Made by a program: the position numbers and the translations under genes. Below, one piece after another: positions 25,365 to 33,723 of a stretch of 64,000 nt of DNA. Within the stretch, counting starts at the first letter, position 1. Each line of letters starts with the position of its first letter. A model generated the notes under the pieces. That model worked only from the letters and a program-made list of their open reading frames with translations, was not told the DNA's origin and ran no database searches. This stretch comes from Comamonadaceae bacterium (GTDB taxonomy: Bacteria; Pseudomonadota; Gammaproteobacteria; Burkholderiales; Burkholderiaceae_C), in the NCBI GenBank assembly GCA_027488215.1, contig JAIYCB010000026.1, positions 79,687 through 143,686 of the forward strand, in the 5' to 3' direction.

Positions 25365-27449
25365 TCACTCCTGTCGCGGTGATGAGTCATAGCGCTGCAT
25401 CAGCGCTTGCTGAGCGCCATACCCTGGTGTACTCAGACCCACGCGGTGGTACTGACCATCTGGGGCCAGGTCCCAGGCGTCACGGCCGTCATGCAAGTAG
25501 GCGATCAGGCATTCGTCGATGATGCGCTGGCGCAGAAGTGGGTCCGTCACGGGCCATGCCAATTCAATACGGCGCGTCATGTTTCGACTCATCCAGTCAG
25601 CACTGGAGAGGTAAAGTGATTCTTCCTGATCAGCGCAAAAATAGAACACCCTCGAATGCTCCAGAAACCGACCAATGACGGAGCGCACCCGGATGTTGTC
25701 GCTCAATCCCGTCACCCCAGCGGGCAACATGCAGGCACCCCGCACGATCAGATCAATCCTGGCGCCTTTTTGCCCTGCCTCCAACAAGGCCTCCATCAAG
25801 GGATGGTCGGTCAGGGCATTCATTTTGATGACAATGCGCCCAGTCTTGCCTCGCGCAGCAGCATCGCCAACCGCTGCAATGAGGTTCTGCATCTCGGCAT
25901 GCAACTGGAAAGGGGCGACCAGCAGGCGCTTCATTTTGGGTAAACGACTTTGGCTAGCCAAATGTCCAAACAACTGGTCCATGTCGGCGGTGATGTCGGC
26001 GTCGGCCGTGAGGTAACTGATGTCGGTGTAAAGCCCAGCGCTGCGGCGGTTGTAATTGCCCGTGGAAAGATGACCATATCGCCTCAGCACGCGACCTTCT
26101 CGGCGTGTCACCAACAACATTTTGGCGTGCGTCTTCAGACCCACGATGCCGTAGAGCACTTGCGCACCAATCGATTCAAGTTGTTCAGCCCAATTGATGT
26201 TGGCCTCTTCGTCAAAACGGGCTTTGAGCTCCACCACGGCCGTGACCTCCTTGCCTCGGCGCACAGCCTCGCGCAGCAAGTCCATCATGGTGGTGTCGCT
26301 GCCCGCGCGGTAAATGGTCTGCTTGATGGCCAGCACATGGGGATCAATCACGGCTTCACGTAAAAATGCCAGCACGCCATCGAAACTTTCAAAGGGCTGG
26401 TGAATCACAACATCGCCCTCTTTGAGCCGATTGAACACCGAGCCGTGTTGAGGCAGCTGCACAGGAAAACTGGCTTTGAACGGCGGAAAGAGCAACTCCG
26501 GCGCAGGCACCAGATCGATCAGTTGCATCAGCCGCACCAGATTCACCGGACCATTGACCCGATAAACGGACGACTCTGGCAACCGAAATTCCTTGCGCAA
26601 AAACTCTGACAACCGTGGCGCACAGTTGGAAGACACCTCCAAGCGAACCGCTTGGCCATAGTGGCGGTGTTGCAGACCTTGGCGCAAAGCCATTCGCAGA
26701 TTGGCGATTTCGTCTTCATCCACCGCCAGATCCGAATGACGCGTGACCCTGAACTGAGAAAACTGTCCAACTTCACGCCCCGAGAACAACTCGGCCAGGT
26801 GGGCGCGGATCACGCTGGACAAAAGTACAAAAGCTTTGTTGCCTTCACACACCCTATCCGGCAATGGGATCACCCGCGGCAAAACGCGTGGCACTTTGAC
26901 GATGGCGATTTCATTGGTCCGACCGAAAGCGTCCTTGCCCGACAACTGAACAATGAAGTTGAGCGACTTATTGGCCACTTGAGGAAAGGGGTGAGCCGGA
27001 TCCAGACCCACCGGCACCAGCAGGGGCTGCACCTCTCGTTGAAAATAGCTGCGCACCCACCGCTTTTGCTCGGCATTGCGCTCGCCATGCGATAACAACC
27101 GGTAACCATGGCGCTGCAAAGTGGGCAGCAAATCATCGTTGTAGAGGGCGTATTGCCGCGCCACCATCGCATTGGTTTTATCGGCAATGGCCACCAAGCT
27201 GTCTTCCGTGTACTCGCCAGACTTGATCTCCTGCAAGCTGCCCATCACATGTGGCTCAGCACGCACCTCGAAGAACTCGTCCAGGTTCGACGATACGATG
27301 CACAGGTATCGCAAGCGCTCGAGAACCGGCACCTCGGGGCGGTGGGCCCAATCAAGCACGCGTTCATTGAAGGCCAAAATACTCAGATCGCGATCGAGAA
27401 ATTCTGATGCGAACTCTGGCGACGTGTACTTTGTAATTAAATGGACCAT
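25365..27449 (-). CDS. ppk1: Polyphosphate kinase 1
   Basis: A 694-residue enzyme that polymerises the gamma-phosphate of ATP into polyphosphate at the inner membrane. The N-terminal domain FLDRDLSILAFNERVLDWA is typical. The autophosphorylated His lies near residue 441 in GLKTHAKMLLVTRREG, and the second conserved His near 597 in GRFLEHSRVFYF. The length matches the family. It is the first gene of a ppk-sixA operon and has a Pho box immediately upstream. Because ppx is also preceded by a Pho box, both synthesis and breakdown of polyphosphate seem to answer to phosphate starvation. Confidence 0.96.
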   Translation of the reverse strand: MVHLITKYTSPEFASEFLDRDLSILAFNERVLDWAHRPEVPVLERLRYLCIVSSNLDEFFEVRAEPHVMGSLQEIKSGEYTEDSLVAIADKTNAMVARQYALYNDDLLPTLQRHGYRLLSHGERNAEQKRWVRSYFQREVQPLLVPVGLDPAHPFPQVANKSLNFIVQLSGKDAFGRTNEIAIVKVPRVLPRVIPLPDRVCEGNKAFVLLSSVIRAHLAELFSGREVGQFSQFRVTRHSDLAVDEDEIANLRMALRQGLQHRHYGQAVRLEVSSNCAPRLSEFLRKEFRLPESSVYRVNGPVNLVRLMQLIDLVPAPELLFPPFKASFPVQLPQHGSVFNRLKEGDVVIHQPFESFDGVLAFLREAVIDPHVLAIKQTIYRAGSDTTMMDLLREAVRRGKEVTAVVELKARFDEEANINWAEQLESIGAQVLYGIVGLKTHAKMLLVTRREGRVLRRYGHLSTGNYNRRSAGLYTDISYLTADADITADMDQLFGHLASQSRLPKMKRLLVAPFQLHAEMQNLIAAVGDAAARGKTGRIVIKMNALTDHPLMEALLEAGQKGARIDLIVRGACMLPAGVTGLSDNIRVRSVIGRFLEHSRVFYFCADQEESLYLSSADWMSRNMTRRIELAWPVTDPLLRQRIIDECLIAYLHDGRDAWDLAPDGQYHRVGLSTPGYGAQQALMQRYDSSPRQE

Positions 27450-27489
27450 GGCACACAGGCAAAAAATTAACTCAAATTAAAAAACCATC

Positions 27490-27507
27490 TTGACAGTTTA
27501 ATGACAA
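27490..27507 (-). promoter_or_regulatory. Pho box of ppk1
   Basis: On the minus strand: TTGTCAT-TAAA-CTGTCAA, a strong 7-4-7 site in the 73-base gap between agt and ppk1. Ten bases later is TAATTT (27479-27474) as a weak -10. The start codon follows 24 bases on. Confidence 0.78.
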
Positions 27508-27522
27508 TGAAGTCAAACCTTG

Positions 27523-28563
27523 TCATGGTTTGCCCTCACCCTTGATGGGGATCAAGTAGGCTTTGAACAAAGCCACCGTTTGAGGCCAACCAAAGACCTC
27601 CGCCCTGAGTCTGGCTTCTTGTCGCGGCAACTTCAAAGCCCGAGACGTGGCTTCGGACAAATTTTCGCCAAGCACCCCTCCTGTGGGAAGCCCTTGGTCA
27701 GCCCCCATCACTTGCAAAGGCCCATCCACTGGATAGGCCGCAACTGGCGTGCCGCAGGCCATGGCTTCAAGCATGACCAGACCGAAAGTTTCATTGCGCG
27801 ATGGAAACACAAAAACGTCCGCAGCGGCATAGACCCTTGCCAATTTCGGGCGCGGCAAGATCCCCATCCACACCACATCGGGATGACGCGCCTTCAGTTC
27901 ATCGGCCAAAGGCCCTTCGCCACACACGATGCGTGTACCCGACCATGCCATATCCAGAAAAGCATCGATGTTTTTTTCATAGGAGACACGCCCTACGTAC
28001 AGAGCCCAAGGGCGCGGCAATTGCCCCAATTCTGGCAAGTCAACCGCATTCGGCTCAAATGAGAACAGGGACAGGTCTACCCCATGGGTCCAGGGCCTCA
28101 ATGACTGAAATCCCCGCGCTTGCAGCATTTGCAAAACGCCTTGAGTCGGCACCATCACGCCAGATGAGGGCCGGTGAAAAAGTCGGAACAAGGCATAACC
28201 CATAAACAAAGGCACATGCAAAGCCGCCTTGAGAATTTCCGGGAATTTGGTGTGAAAAGCAGTCGTGAAGCGCCATCCCCTTTTGAGGCAATGTTTGCGA
28301 GCGGCCCAACCCAAGGGCCCTTCGGTGGCAATGTGGATCGCATCGGGTGAAAGGCTGTCGAGCATCTCGGCCAAGACTTTGTAAGGCCGCACCGCCAACT
28401 GGATGCCTGCGTAACCCGGACATGGCCGATTTTTGAACTGCCCTGGGTGCAACACCGTGACCTCTACACCCAAGGGGCCCAAAGCCTCCACCAACTCATG
28501 CAAAGTGGTCACCACCCCATTGACCTGAGGGTGCCAGGCGTCGGTGATCAGCGCCAACTTCAT
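27523..28563 (-). CDS. agt: Agt-type GT4 glycosyltransferase (diacylglycerol glucosyl/glucuronosyltransferase candidate)
   Basis: A 346-residue glycosyltransferase of family GT4. The start MKLALITDAWHPQVNGVV is the typical N-terminal domain, and the acceptor region is HTKFPEIL. The C-terminal sugar-nucleotide site has YVGRVSYEKNIDAFL and RNETFGLVMLEAMACGTPV (the EX7E motif). The ATG at 28561-28563 overlaps the plcP stop by four bases; the frame is open upstream to 28617. The plcP-agt pair is the known phosphate-starvation module that turns phospholipids into diacylglycerol and then into glycolipid. The exact sugar (glucose or glucuronate) cannot be read from the sequence. Confidence 0.85.
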   Translation of the reverse strand: MKLALITDAWHPQVNGVVTTLHELVEALGPLGVEVTVLHPGQFKNRPCPGYAGIQLAVRPYKVLAEMLDSLSPDAIHIATEGPLGWAARKHCLKRGWRFTTAFHTKFPEILKAALHVPLFMGYALFRLFHRPSSGVMVPTQGVLQMLQARGFQSLRPWTHGVDLSLFSFEPNAVDLPELGQLPRPWALYVGRVSYEKNIDAFLDMAWSGTRIVCGEGPLADELKARHPDVVWMGILPRPKLARVYAAADVFVFPSRNETFGLVMLEAMACGTPVAAYPVDGPLQVMGADQGLPTGGVLGENLSEATSRALKLPRQEARLRAEVFGWPQTVALFKAYLIPIKGEGKP

Positions 28564-29486
28564 GCAGGCACCGCCTGGGCAGGCAAGGCGTTGACAACCA
28601 CTGCCTGACCAGCCCAATGGATGATCTCCAGGCGGCCATCGGCATGCTCAACCAAGGCCGTGCGACTTTCCACCCAATCGCCATCATTGCAATACAAAGT
28701 CCCATGGATGTCACGTATTTCGGCGTGGTGAATGTGACCACACACCACCCCATCAAAACCCCTGCGCTTGGCCTCTTGTGCCACGGCCACCTCGAAATCA
28801 CTGATGAAATTCACCGCTTTTTTGACTTTGAGCTTGAGATAGGCGGACAAAGACCAATACTCCAGTCCAATACGCGCCCTGAAGCTGTTGAGGTGACGAT
28901 TGAGCCGCAGAGCCAACTCGTACAACCAATCTCCCAAATAGGCCAACCACTTCGCGCACTGGATCACACCGTCAAAGTGGTCACCGTGTACGATCCACAA
29001 CTTAAGGCCTTTGGCCGTGGTGTGGGTCGTGTCATGAAGCACCTCAACCCCACCAAAAGCATGCCCCACAAAATGCCGCGCAAATTCGTCGTGGTTACCT
29101 GGCACATAAATCACCCGACAGCCTTTGCGCGCACGGCGCAACAATTTTTGCACCACATCGTTATGACTTTGAGGCCAGAACCAGCGCCTGCGCAACTGCC
29201 ATCCGTCCACAATGTCACCCACCAAATACAGCACATCGCTGGGGTGGTGTTTCAAAAAATCAAGCAAAGCTTCTGCCTGAAAGCCAGGCGTGCCAATGTG
29301 CAGATCCGAAATAAAAATAGCCCGCAACCGTGGTCGGCCTGCGAGCGAGCTCTCGTCATCGGAATCCTCTGAAACCAGGGCCGCCTCAGGCAAGACTGGG
29401 AGGATGTGGTTCAAATCGCCATCGGGTTCCGCAAAAGTTTTTTTGAATAACGAAACGCCGGATATCGGTGCGGGCGCAGTTGTCAT
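28560..29486 (-). CDS. plcP: PlcP-type metallophosphoesterase (phospholipid remodelling phospholipase C)
   Basis: A 308-residue calcineurin-like phosphoesterase. The metal-site motifs are present in order: FISDLHIG, VGDIVDGW, PGNHDEFA, VHGDHFDG and VCGHIHHAE. It resembles LpxH-like enzymes, but the pairing with a GT4 gene is that of PlcP, which hydrolyses phospholipids to diacylglycerol and phosphorylated headgroups when phosphate is scarce. The ATG at 29484-29486 overlaps the olsB stop by four bases. The open frame continues to 29804, but that extension is an antisense shadow of olsB. The first ~55 residues before the catalytic domain are low in conservation. Confidence 0.85.
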   Translation of the reverse strand: MTTAPAPISGVSLFKKTFAEPDGDLNHILPVLPEAALVSEDSDDESSLAGRPRLRAIFISDLHIGTPGFQAEALLDFLKHHPSDVLYLVGDIVDGWQLRRRWFWPQSHNDVVQKLLRRARKGCRVIYVPGNHDEFARHFVGHAFGGVEVLHDTTHTTAKGLKLWIVHGDHFDGVIQCAKWLAYLGDWLYELALRLNRHLNSFRARIGLEYWSLSAYLKLKVKKAVNFISDFEVAVAQEAKRRGFDGVVCGHIHHAEIRDIHGTLYCNDGDWVESRTALVEHADGRLEIIHWAGQAVVVNALPAQAVPA

Positions 29487-30328
29487 GCAGCACCCGTGGA
29501 AAAGTGTTTGCGATAACGCATGGGCAAATCCGAAATGCGCATCATCATGGGCAGATCGGCCGTATTGAAATCCGGGTCCCAGGCGGGTGCTCCCAGCACT
29601 TTGGCCCCCAATCGCAAATAACCTTTGATGAGCGCAGGCGGGTCGATCGATAAACCATGGTCCAAATCGTCCACAGGCAGAGGCAAACGTGGCCGCACAT
29701 GGAACTGAATTTCGGCCAAATGCGTCTGACGCAGCTGGTGCCAAATGCTGGCCGCAGCATCGCCTGTGACCACCCCATTGTGCAGCATGGGAATGCTGGC
29801 GCAACCGATCATGGTGTTCAAACGGTTGCGGTCCATGAATTCAAACAATGCCCCCCACAAAGCCATGATGACACCACCATGGCGGTGATCGGCGTGGACG
29901 CAGCTGCGGCCTAACTCCACCATGCGGCTGCGCAGATCGCGCAGACGTGTCAGGTCAAACTCGGTGTCGGTGTAGGTGCTGCCCACGCGCTTGGCCTGTG
30001 CGGGTGTGAGCACACGGTAGGTGCCAATGACCTGGCCCGATGCACTTTCCCTGACCAGCAGGTGTTCACAGTAATCGTCAAACAAATCGATGTCATGGCC
30101 AGGCATCGTTTGGGGCAATCGCGCGCCCAATTCGGCGGCAAAGACCTGATGCCTCAGGCGCTGCGCTTCCCGAACTTCATCGAGATGCTGTGCCCAGCTG
30201 ACTTCAATGGTGCTTTGCACACGCCGAGGCAAAAACTCCAGACCGGTAACAGCTGACCCCGGATGAAGTGACCCCCTGGGCAATTGAACAGGTGACAGCG
30301 CGAAGGTGGGATTGGGTAACTCTTTCAT
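29483..30328 (-). CDS. olsB: OlsB-like ornithine lipid N-acyltransferase (GNAT fold)
   Basis: A 281-residue acyltransferase. OlsB-like landmarks are RLRHQVFAAELGARLP, DDYCEHLLVRE, GTYRVLTPAQA and ELGRSCVHADHRHGGVIMALW. The stretch GCASIPMLHN is also typical. OlsB forms lyso-ornithine lipid from ornithine and 3-hydroxyacyl-ACP; the O-acylation partner OlsA is not seen in this window. Ornithine lipids contain no phosphorus and replace phospholipids under phosphate starvation. AAGGAG precedes the ATG. It is first in a tightly overlapping olsB-plcP-agt operon with a Pho box upstream. Acceptor specificity (ornithine versus another amino acid) is inferred. Confidence 0.83.
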   Translation of the reverse strand: MKELPNPTFALSPVQLPRGSLHPGSAVTGLEFLPRRVQSTIEVSWAQHLDEVREAQRLRHQVFAAELGARLPQTMPGHDIDLFDDYCEHLLVRESASGQVIGTYRVLTPAQAKRVGSTYTDTEFDLTRLRDLRSRMVELGRSCVHADHRHGGVIMALWGALFEFMDRNRLNTMIGCASIPMLHNGVVTGDAAASIWHQLRQTHLAEIQFHVRPRLPLPVDDLDHGLSIDPPALIKGYLRLGAKVLGAPAWDPDFNTADLPMMMRISDLPMRYRKHFSTGAA

Positions 30329-30374
30329 GGCTTCAGCTCCTTTTTGATCCTGTGCTGAATGCTCGCCCTCTCGC

Positions 30375-30392
30375 GTGTCAACGACGTGACTT
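30375..30392 (-). promoter_or_regulatory. Pho box of the olsB-plcP-agt operon
   Basis: On the minus strand: AAGTCAC-GTCG-TTGACAC, a 7-4-7 site. GAGCAT (30364-30359) follows after 10 bases as a weak -10. The site overlaps the short gap after the stop of the HD gene, so the operon can be induced separately from it. Confidence 0.7.
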
Positions 30393-30397
30393 TTTTG

Positions 30398-30973
30398 TTA
30401 AATTTGAATGACGTGATCTTGCGCAACACGTCGCATCAAGCGCATCAAATGGTTCAGGGCATCTTGGCGCGTGTCCTCAAACCACCCCGATTTTTTACCC
30501 AAATCGTCCCAAACGCGCAGCTTCACGGCGTCTGCAAAAAAAGGCTCGGCCTCAAAGGCGGCGCATTCGTCTGGCGTCATGACACCGCCCTGCAAACGCA
30601 GGCTCCTGACTGAGTCCGGGGAGAGCTTGCGGGCATAGGTCTCTCGCGTGCTGACCAAATAGCGCTTGGCCAGCACGTGCAATCGAACGGGCTCCGACAC
30701 CGCAGGTCCAAACACTGGAAATAGAAGCTGTGCTCCCATAGTTTCATGAACATCGTCTTGATCGCGAAGGGTCGGTGTTCCCTCCAAATTGACCCACAAA
30801 TGGCCGATGTCATGAAGCCAGCTGGCCAACTGCAAAGCGGCACTGGCCCCTGACTTTTCAGCCAGTCTCCCGCATTGCCAGGCGTGCATCAACTGGGATA
30901 CCGACTCGCCCGAGTAAACCAAGTCGCCACTTTGCTCGTAGAGCGCCAAAAGGGAATCCATCATTTTTTGCAT
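30398..30973 (-). CDS. PhnZ-like HD-domain phosphonate oxygenase
   Basis: A 191-residue HD-domain protein of the phosphonate-operon type (Phn-HD, TIGR03276-like). The start region LYEQSGDLVYSGESVSQLMH and the metal-binding HD pair in SWLHDIGHLW (His54, Asp55, His58) match PhnZ, a mixed-valence di-iron oxygenase that cleaves 1-hydroxy-2-aminoethylphosphonate. The length matches PhnZ (~190). The frame is open to 31027, but a Pho box at 30996-31013 lies inside that extension, so the ATG at 30971-30973 was chosen. It is divergent from phnC. The usual partner hydroxylase PhnY is not in the window. Confidence 0.8.
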   Translation of the reverse strand: MQKMMDSLLALYEQSGDLVYSGESVSQLMHAWQCGRLAEKSGASAALQLASWLHDIGHLWVNLEGTPTLRDQDDVHETMGAQLLFPVFGPAVSEPVRLHVLAKRYLVSTRETYARKLSPDSVRSLRLQGGVMTPDECAAFEAEPFFADAVKLRVWDDLGKKSGWFEDTRQDALNHLMRLMRRVAQDHVIQI

Positions 30974-30995
30974 TGCATGACTTTGGCCAAGTTTC

Positions 30996-31013
30996 ATGTC
31001 AGCAGGATGACAA
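30996..31013 (-). promoter_or_regulatory. Pho box of the HD-domain phosphonate gene
   Basis: On the minus strand: TTGTCAT-CCTG-CTGACAT, a close match to the PhoB site. CAAAGT (30985-30980) follows after 10 bases. The expected transcription start falls at or next to the chosen ATG (30973), so the message may be leaderless. Confidence 0.76.
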
Positions 31014-31028
31014 AACAACGACACCATT

Positions 31029-31057
31029 TCTTCATATTTTCTTCATCACAAAGTCAC
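31029..31057 (+). promoter_or_regulatory. Tandem Pho half-sites of the phn operon
   Basis: Three half-sites repeat every 11 bases: TCTTCAT (31029), TCTTCAT (31040) and AAGTCAC (31051). After a further 10 bases comes CAAGAT (31068-31073) as -10, six bases before the phnC ATG. The first two half-sites are degenerate, but the strict period supports PhoB binding. Confidence 0.65.
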
Positions 31058-31079
31058 AAGCAGTTTGCAAGATCAGTAC

Positions 31080-31925
31080 ATGTCCAAAGATCAAACTGCC
31101 ATTCGCGTCATCAGCGCCAGCAAATCCTTTCGCAAGGACAAGCTGGCACTTCAAGCCATTAATGTGTCCATCGGTAAGGGCGAGTGCGTGGGCTTGCTGG
31201 GAGCGTCGGGTTCGGGCAAGTCCACCTTGCTGCGCTGTCTTTGCGGGTTGGAGCGGCTCGATGGTGTAGACAGCGAAATACAACTTTGGGGCGAGAGCTT
31301 GCAGAAGTCGGGCAAGCTGAGTGCCGATGTACGCCAATTACGCACCCACATCGGCATCATCTTTCAGCAATTCAATTTGGTGGGTCGCATGGATGTGCTG
31401 ACCAACGTCATGACGGGACTGTTGCCGCACATCCCGTTGCACAGAAGTTTGCTCGGTTGGTTCACCACAGAAGAAAAGTTCCAAGCGCTCAAAGCTTTGC
31501 ATTCAGTAGGCCTTTTCGAGCAAGCCACTCAGCGGGCCTCGACCCTGTCTGGTGGTCAGCAGCAGCGCGCTGCCATTGCAAGGGCACTGGTTCAAGGTGC
31601 CCGCATTTTGCTGGCAGACGAACCTGTGGCCTCGCTCGACCCAGAGTCCACCCGAAGAGTGATGGACTTGCTGCGCCAACTGCAAAGAGAACAAGGCATG
31701 ACCTTGGTCATCAGCCTGCACAACGTGAATCTGGCACGGCAGTATTGCGACCGCATCATCGCCTTGCGCGAAGGTCGCCTGGTCTACGACGGCCCCCCTT
31801 TGGGCTTGGACAACCAACGATTGCGCGAGCTGTACGGCACGCATTCGGACGAGTTGTTCATGGACCATCCACCCGAAACCCCGGATCCCCTTTTTAACCC
31901 AACGCTCCAGCTTCTGGCGCATTGA
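31080..31925 (+). CDS. phnC: PhnC, phosphonate ABC transporter ATPase
   Basis: A 281-residue ABC ATPase that powers phosphonate uptake with PhnD and PhnE. It has Walker A LLGASGSGKST (near residue 38), the signature [15 protein letters not shown] and Walker B ARILLADEPVASLDPES. The ATG at 31080 was chosen over an in-frame TTG at 31065, which lies inside the promoter. It opens a long plus-strand operon through phnX. The predicted transcript starts at or very near this ATG. The gene order phnC-phnD-phnE confirms phosphonate rather than other ABC importers. Confidence 0.94.
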   Translation: MSKDQTAIRVISASKSFRKDKLALQAINVSIGKGECVGLLGASGSGKSTLLRCLCGLERLDGVDSEIQLWGESLQKSGKLSADVRQLRTHIGIIFQQFNLVGRMDVLTNVMTGLLPHIPLHRSLLGWFTTEEKFQALKALHSVGLFEQATQRASTLSGGQQQRAAIARALVQGARILLADEPVASLDPESTRRVMDLLRQLQREQGMTLVISLHNVNLARQYCDRIIALREGRLVYDGPPLGLDNQRLRELYGTHSDELFMDHPPETPDPLFNPTLQLLAH

Positions 31926-31948
31926 TTTTTCAACCTGAGGACCTCAAT

Positions 31949-32899
31949 ATGAAACTTATCCGTATCCTGGCCACAGGCCTGATCTCCCTGAGTGCAATCA
32001 GCGCCTTCGCCCAAAACATCAGCTTTGGCATCATCGCCACCGACTCGGCTTCGGCCCAACGTGAGCGCTGGGAACCCTTCTTCCGCGACATGGAGAAAAA
32101 GACGGGCTTGAAAATTCAGTCGTTTTATGCCCCCGACTACGCAGGAGTGATCGAAGCCATGCGCTTCAACAAGATCCAGGTGGCCTGGTACGGCAACAAG
32201 GCTGCCATGGAAGCGGTGGACCGCGCCAATGGCGAAGTGTTTGCGCAACTCATGTATGCCGACGGCACCTTCGGCTACCACGCCTTACTGATCACCCACA
32301 AGGACAGCCCCTACAAAACGCTGGACGATGTGATTGCCAACGGCAAAAACATCAACTTCGGTATAGGCGATCCCAATTCCACTTCGGGCTTTTTGGTGCC
32401 CTCTTATTACATCTTTGCCCAGCGCAACATCGAAGCTCGCAACACCTTCAAGACGGTGCGAAACGCCAGCCACGGCGCCAACATCCAGGCCACTTTGGCC
32501 AAACAAGTGGATGTGGCTACCAACAATACCGAGGACATGGGCAAGCTCGAAAGTGCCAAACCCGATTTGTACAAACAACTGCGCGTGATCTGGCAAAGCC
32601 CGTTGATCCCGAGCGATCCATTTGTATGGCGCAAGGACTTGGACCCGGCCGTCAAAGCAAAGATCAAGAATTTTGTTCTGAATTACGCCAAGAGCGATCA
32701 GGCTGAAAAAGACGTGCTCAAGAACATTTACAACTACGGCGGCTTCCGCGAATCCAACAACGATCAGCTGATTCCGATCCGCCAACTCGAGTTGTTCAGG
32801 GACCGTCGCAAAGTCGAAGCAGATGACAAATTGGCCGCCGCAGACAAAGCCAAACAATTGGCCGAGATTGACCAGAAACTGGCCGCCTTGAAGAAATAA
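31949..32899 (+). CDS. phnD: PhnD, phosphonate-binding periplasmic protein
   Basis: A 316-residue periplasmic receptor for phosphonates such as 2-aminoethylphosphonate. A Sec signal peptide covers residues 1-21 ([16 protein letters not shown]). The mature start [13 protein letters not shown] and the stretch [19 protein letters not shown] are typical of PhnD, and [18 protein letters not shown] contributes to the ligand pocket. GAGGA precedes the ATG. The C-terminal tail is Lys/Ala-rich. It lies between phnC and phnE. Confidence 0.94.
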   Translation: MKLIRILATGLISLSAISAFAQNISFGIIATDSASAQRERWEPFFRDMEKKTGLKIQSFYAPDYAGVIEAMRFNKIQVAWYGNKAAMEAVDRANGEVFAQLMYADGTFGYHALLITHKDSPYKTLDDVIANGKNINFGIGDPNSTSGFLVPSYYIFAQRNIEARNTFKTVRNASHGANIQATLAKQVDVATNNTEDMGKLESAKPDLYKQLRVIWQSPLIPSDPFVWRKDLDPAVKAKIKNFVLNYAKSDQAEKDVLKNIYNYGGFRESNNDQLIPIRQLELFRDRRKVEADDKLAAADKAKQLAEIDQKLAALKK

Positions 32900-32901
32900 A
32901 C

Positions 32902-33723
32902 ATGTCCACCATGCCCAACGCACTGGCCAGCTCCGATCTGGAAAAGCTACAACAACTGGCTTCCTACAAAAAGAGTCAGGGCCTGAGCTACTTGGCCTGG
33001 CTGGTCGCTGCGGGGGTTTTGGCCTGGGCCTGGCAGGGGGCGGAAATCCGCCCTCTGGCATTGATCCGGGATGCGGGCAATATGCGCACTTTTGCGGCTG
33101 ACTTTTTCCCGCCTGACTTCAAGGACTGGCAGCTGTATTTGCGCGAGATGGTGATCACGCTGCACATCGCCCTGTGGGGCACTGTGCTGGCCATTGTCGC
33201 CGCTGTGCCCATGGGTTTGCTGTCGGCCGCCAACGTGGCTCCTGCTTGGATCTACCAGCCGGTACGCCGCTTGATGGACGCTTGTCGCGCTACCAATGAA
33301 ATGGTGTTCGCCATGCTGTTCATTGTGGCCGTGGGCCTTGGCCCTTTCGCAGGTGTTCTGGCCTTGTTTGTGCACACCACAGGCACCTTGTCCAAGCTAT
33401 TTTCAGAAGCTGTCGAAGCCATCGATCCACGCCCGGTGGAAGGCATTCGCGCCACGGGGGCCCACAAACTGGCCGAGATCGCCTACGGCGTGATTCCTCA
33501 GGTGATGCCACTTTGGCTGTCGTATTCCCTTTACCGCTTTGAATCGAATGTGCGCTCGGCATCGGTGGTGGGCATGGTGGGTGCGGGTGGCATTGGCGTG
33601 ATCTTGTTCGAAGTGATCCGCAGCTTTGAGTACGCCCAGACCTGCGCTGTTTTGTTGATCCTGATCGTCACTGTATCCCTCATCGACATGCTTTCATCAT
33701 GGCTGCGACAGCGATTCATTTGA
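32902..33723 (+). CDS. phnE: PhnE, phosphonate ABC transporter permease
   Basis: A 273-residue inner-membrane permease that forms the phosphonate channel with PhnC. It has hydrophobic segments near residues 28-45 and 80-105 and further ones to the C-terminus. The permease coupling region is [20 protein letters not shown]. The tail [20 protein letters not shown] is characteristic of PhnE. The start is two bases after the phnD stop, and the 3' end overlaps the next gene by 25 bases. Confidence 0.94.
   Translation: MSTMPNALASSDLEKLQQLASYKKSQGLSYLAWLVAAGVLAWAWQGAEIRPLALIRDAGNMRTFAADFFPPDFKDWQLYLREMVITLHIALWGTVLAIVAAVPMGLLSAANVAPAWIYQPVRRLMDACRATNEMVFAMLFIVAVGLGPFAGVLALFVHTTGTLSKLFSEAVEAIDPRPVEGIRATGAHKLAEIAYGVIPQVMPLWLSYSLYRFESNVRSASVVGMVGAGGIGVILFEVIRSFEYAQTCAVLLILIVTVSLIDMLSSWLRQRFI

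Noticed and set aside
29487..29804. 106-residue N-terminal extension of plcP
   Set aside because: It overlaps olsB in another frame and has no phosphoesterase similarity; the ATGA overlap at 29483-29486 gives a better start.
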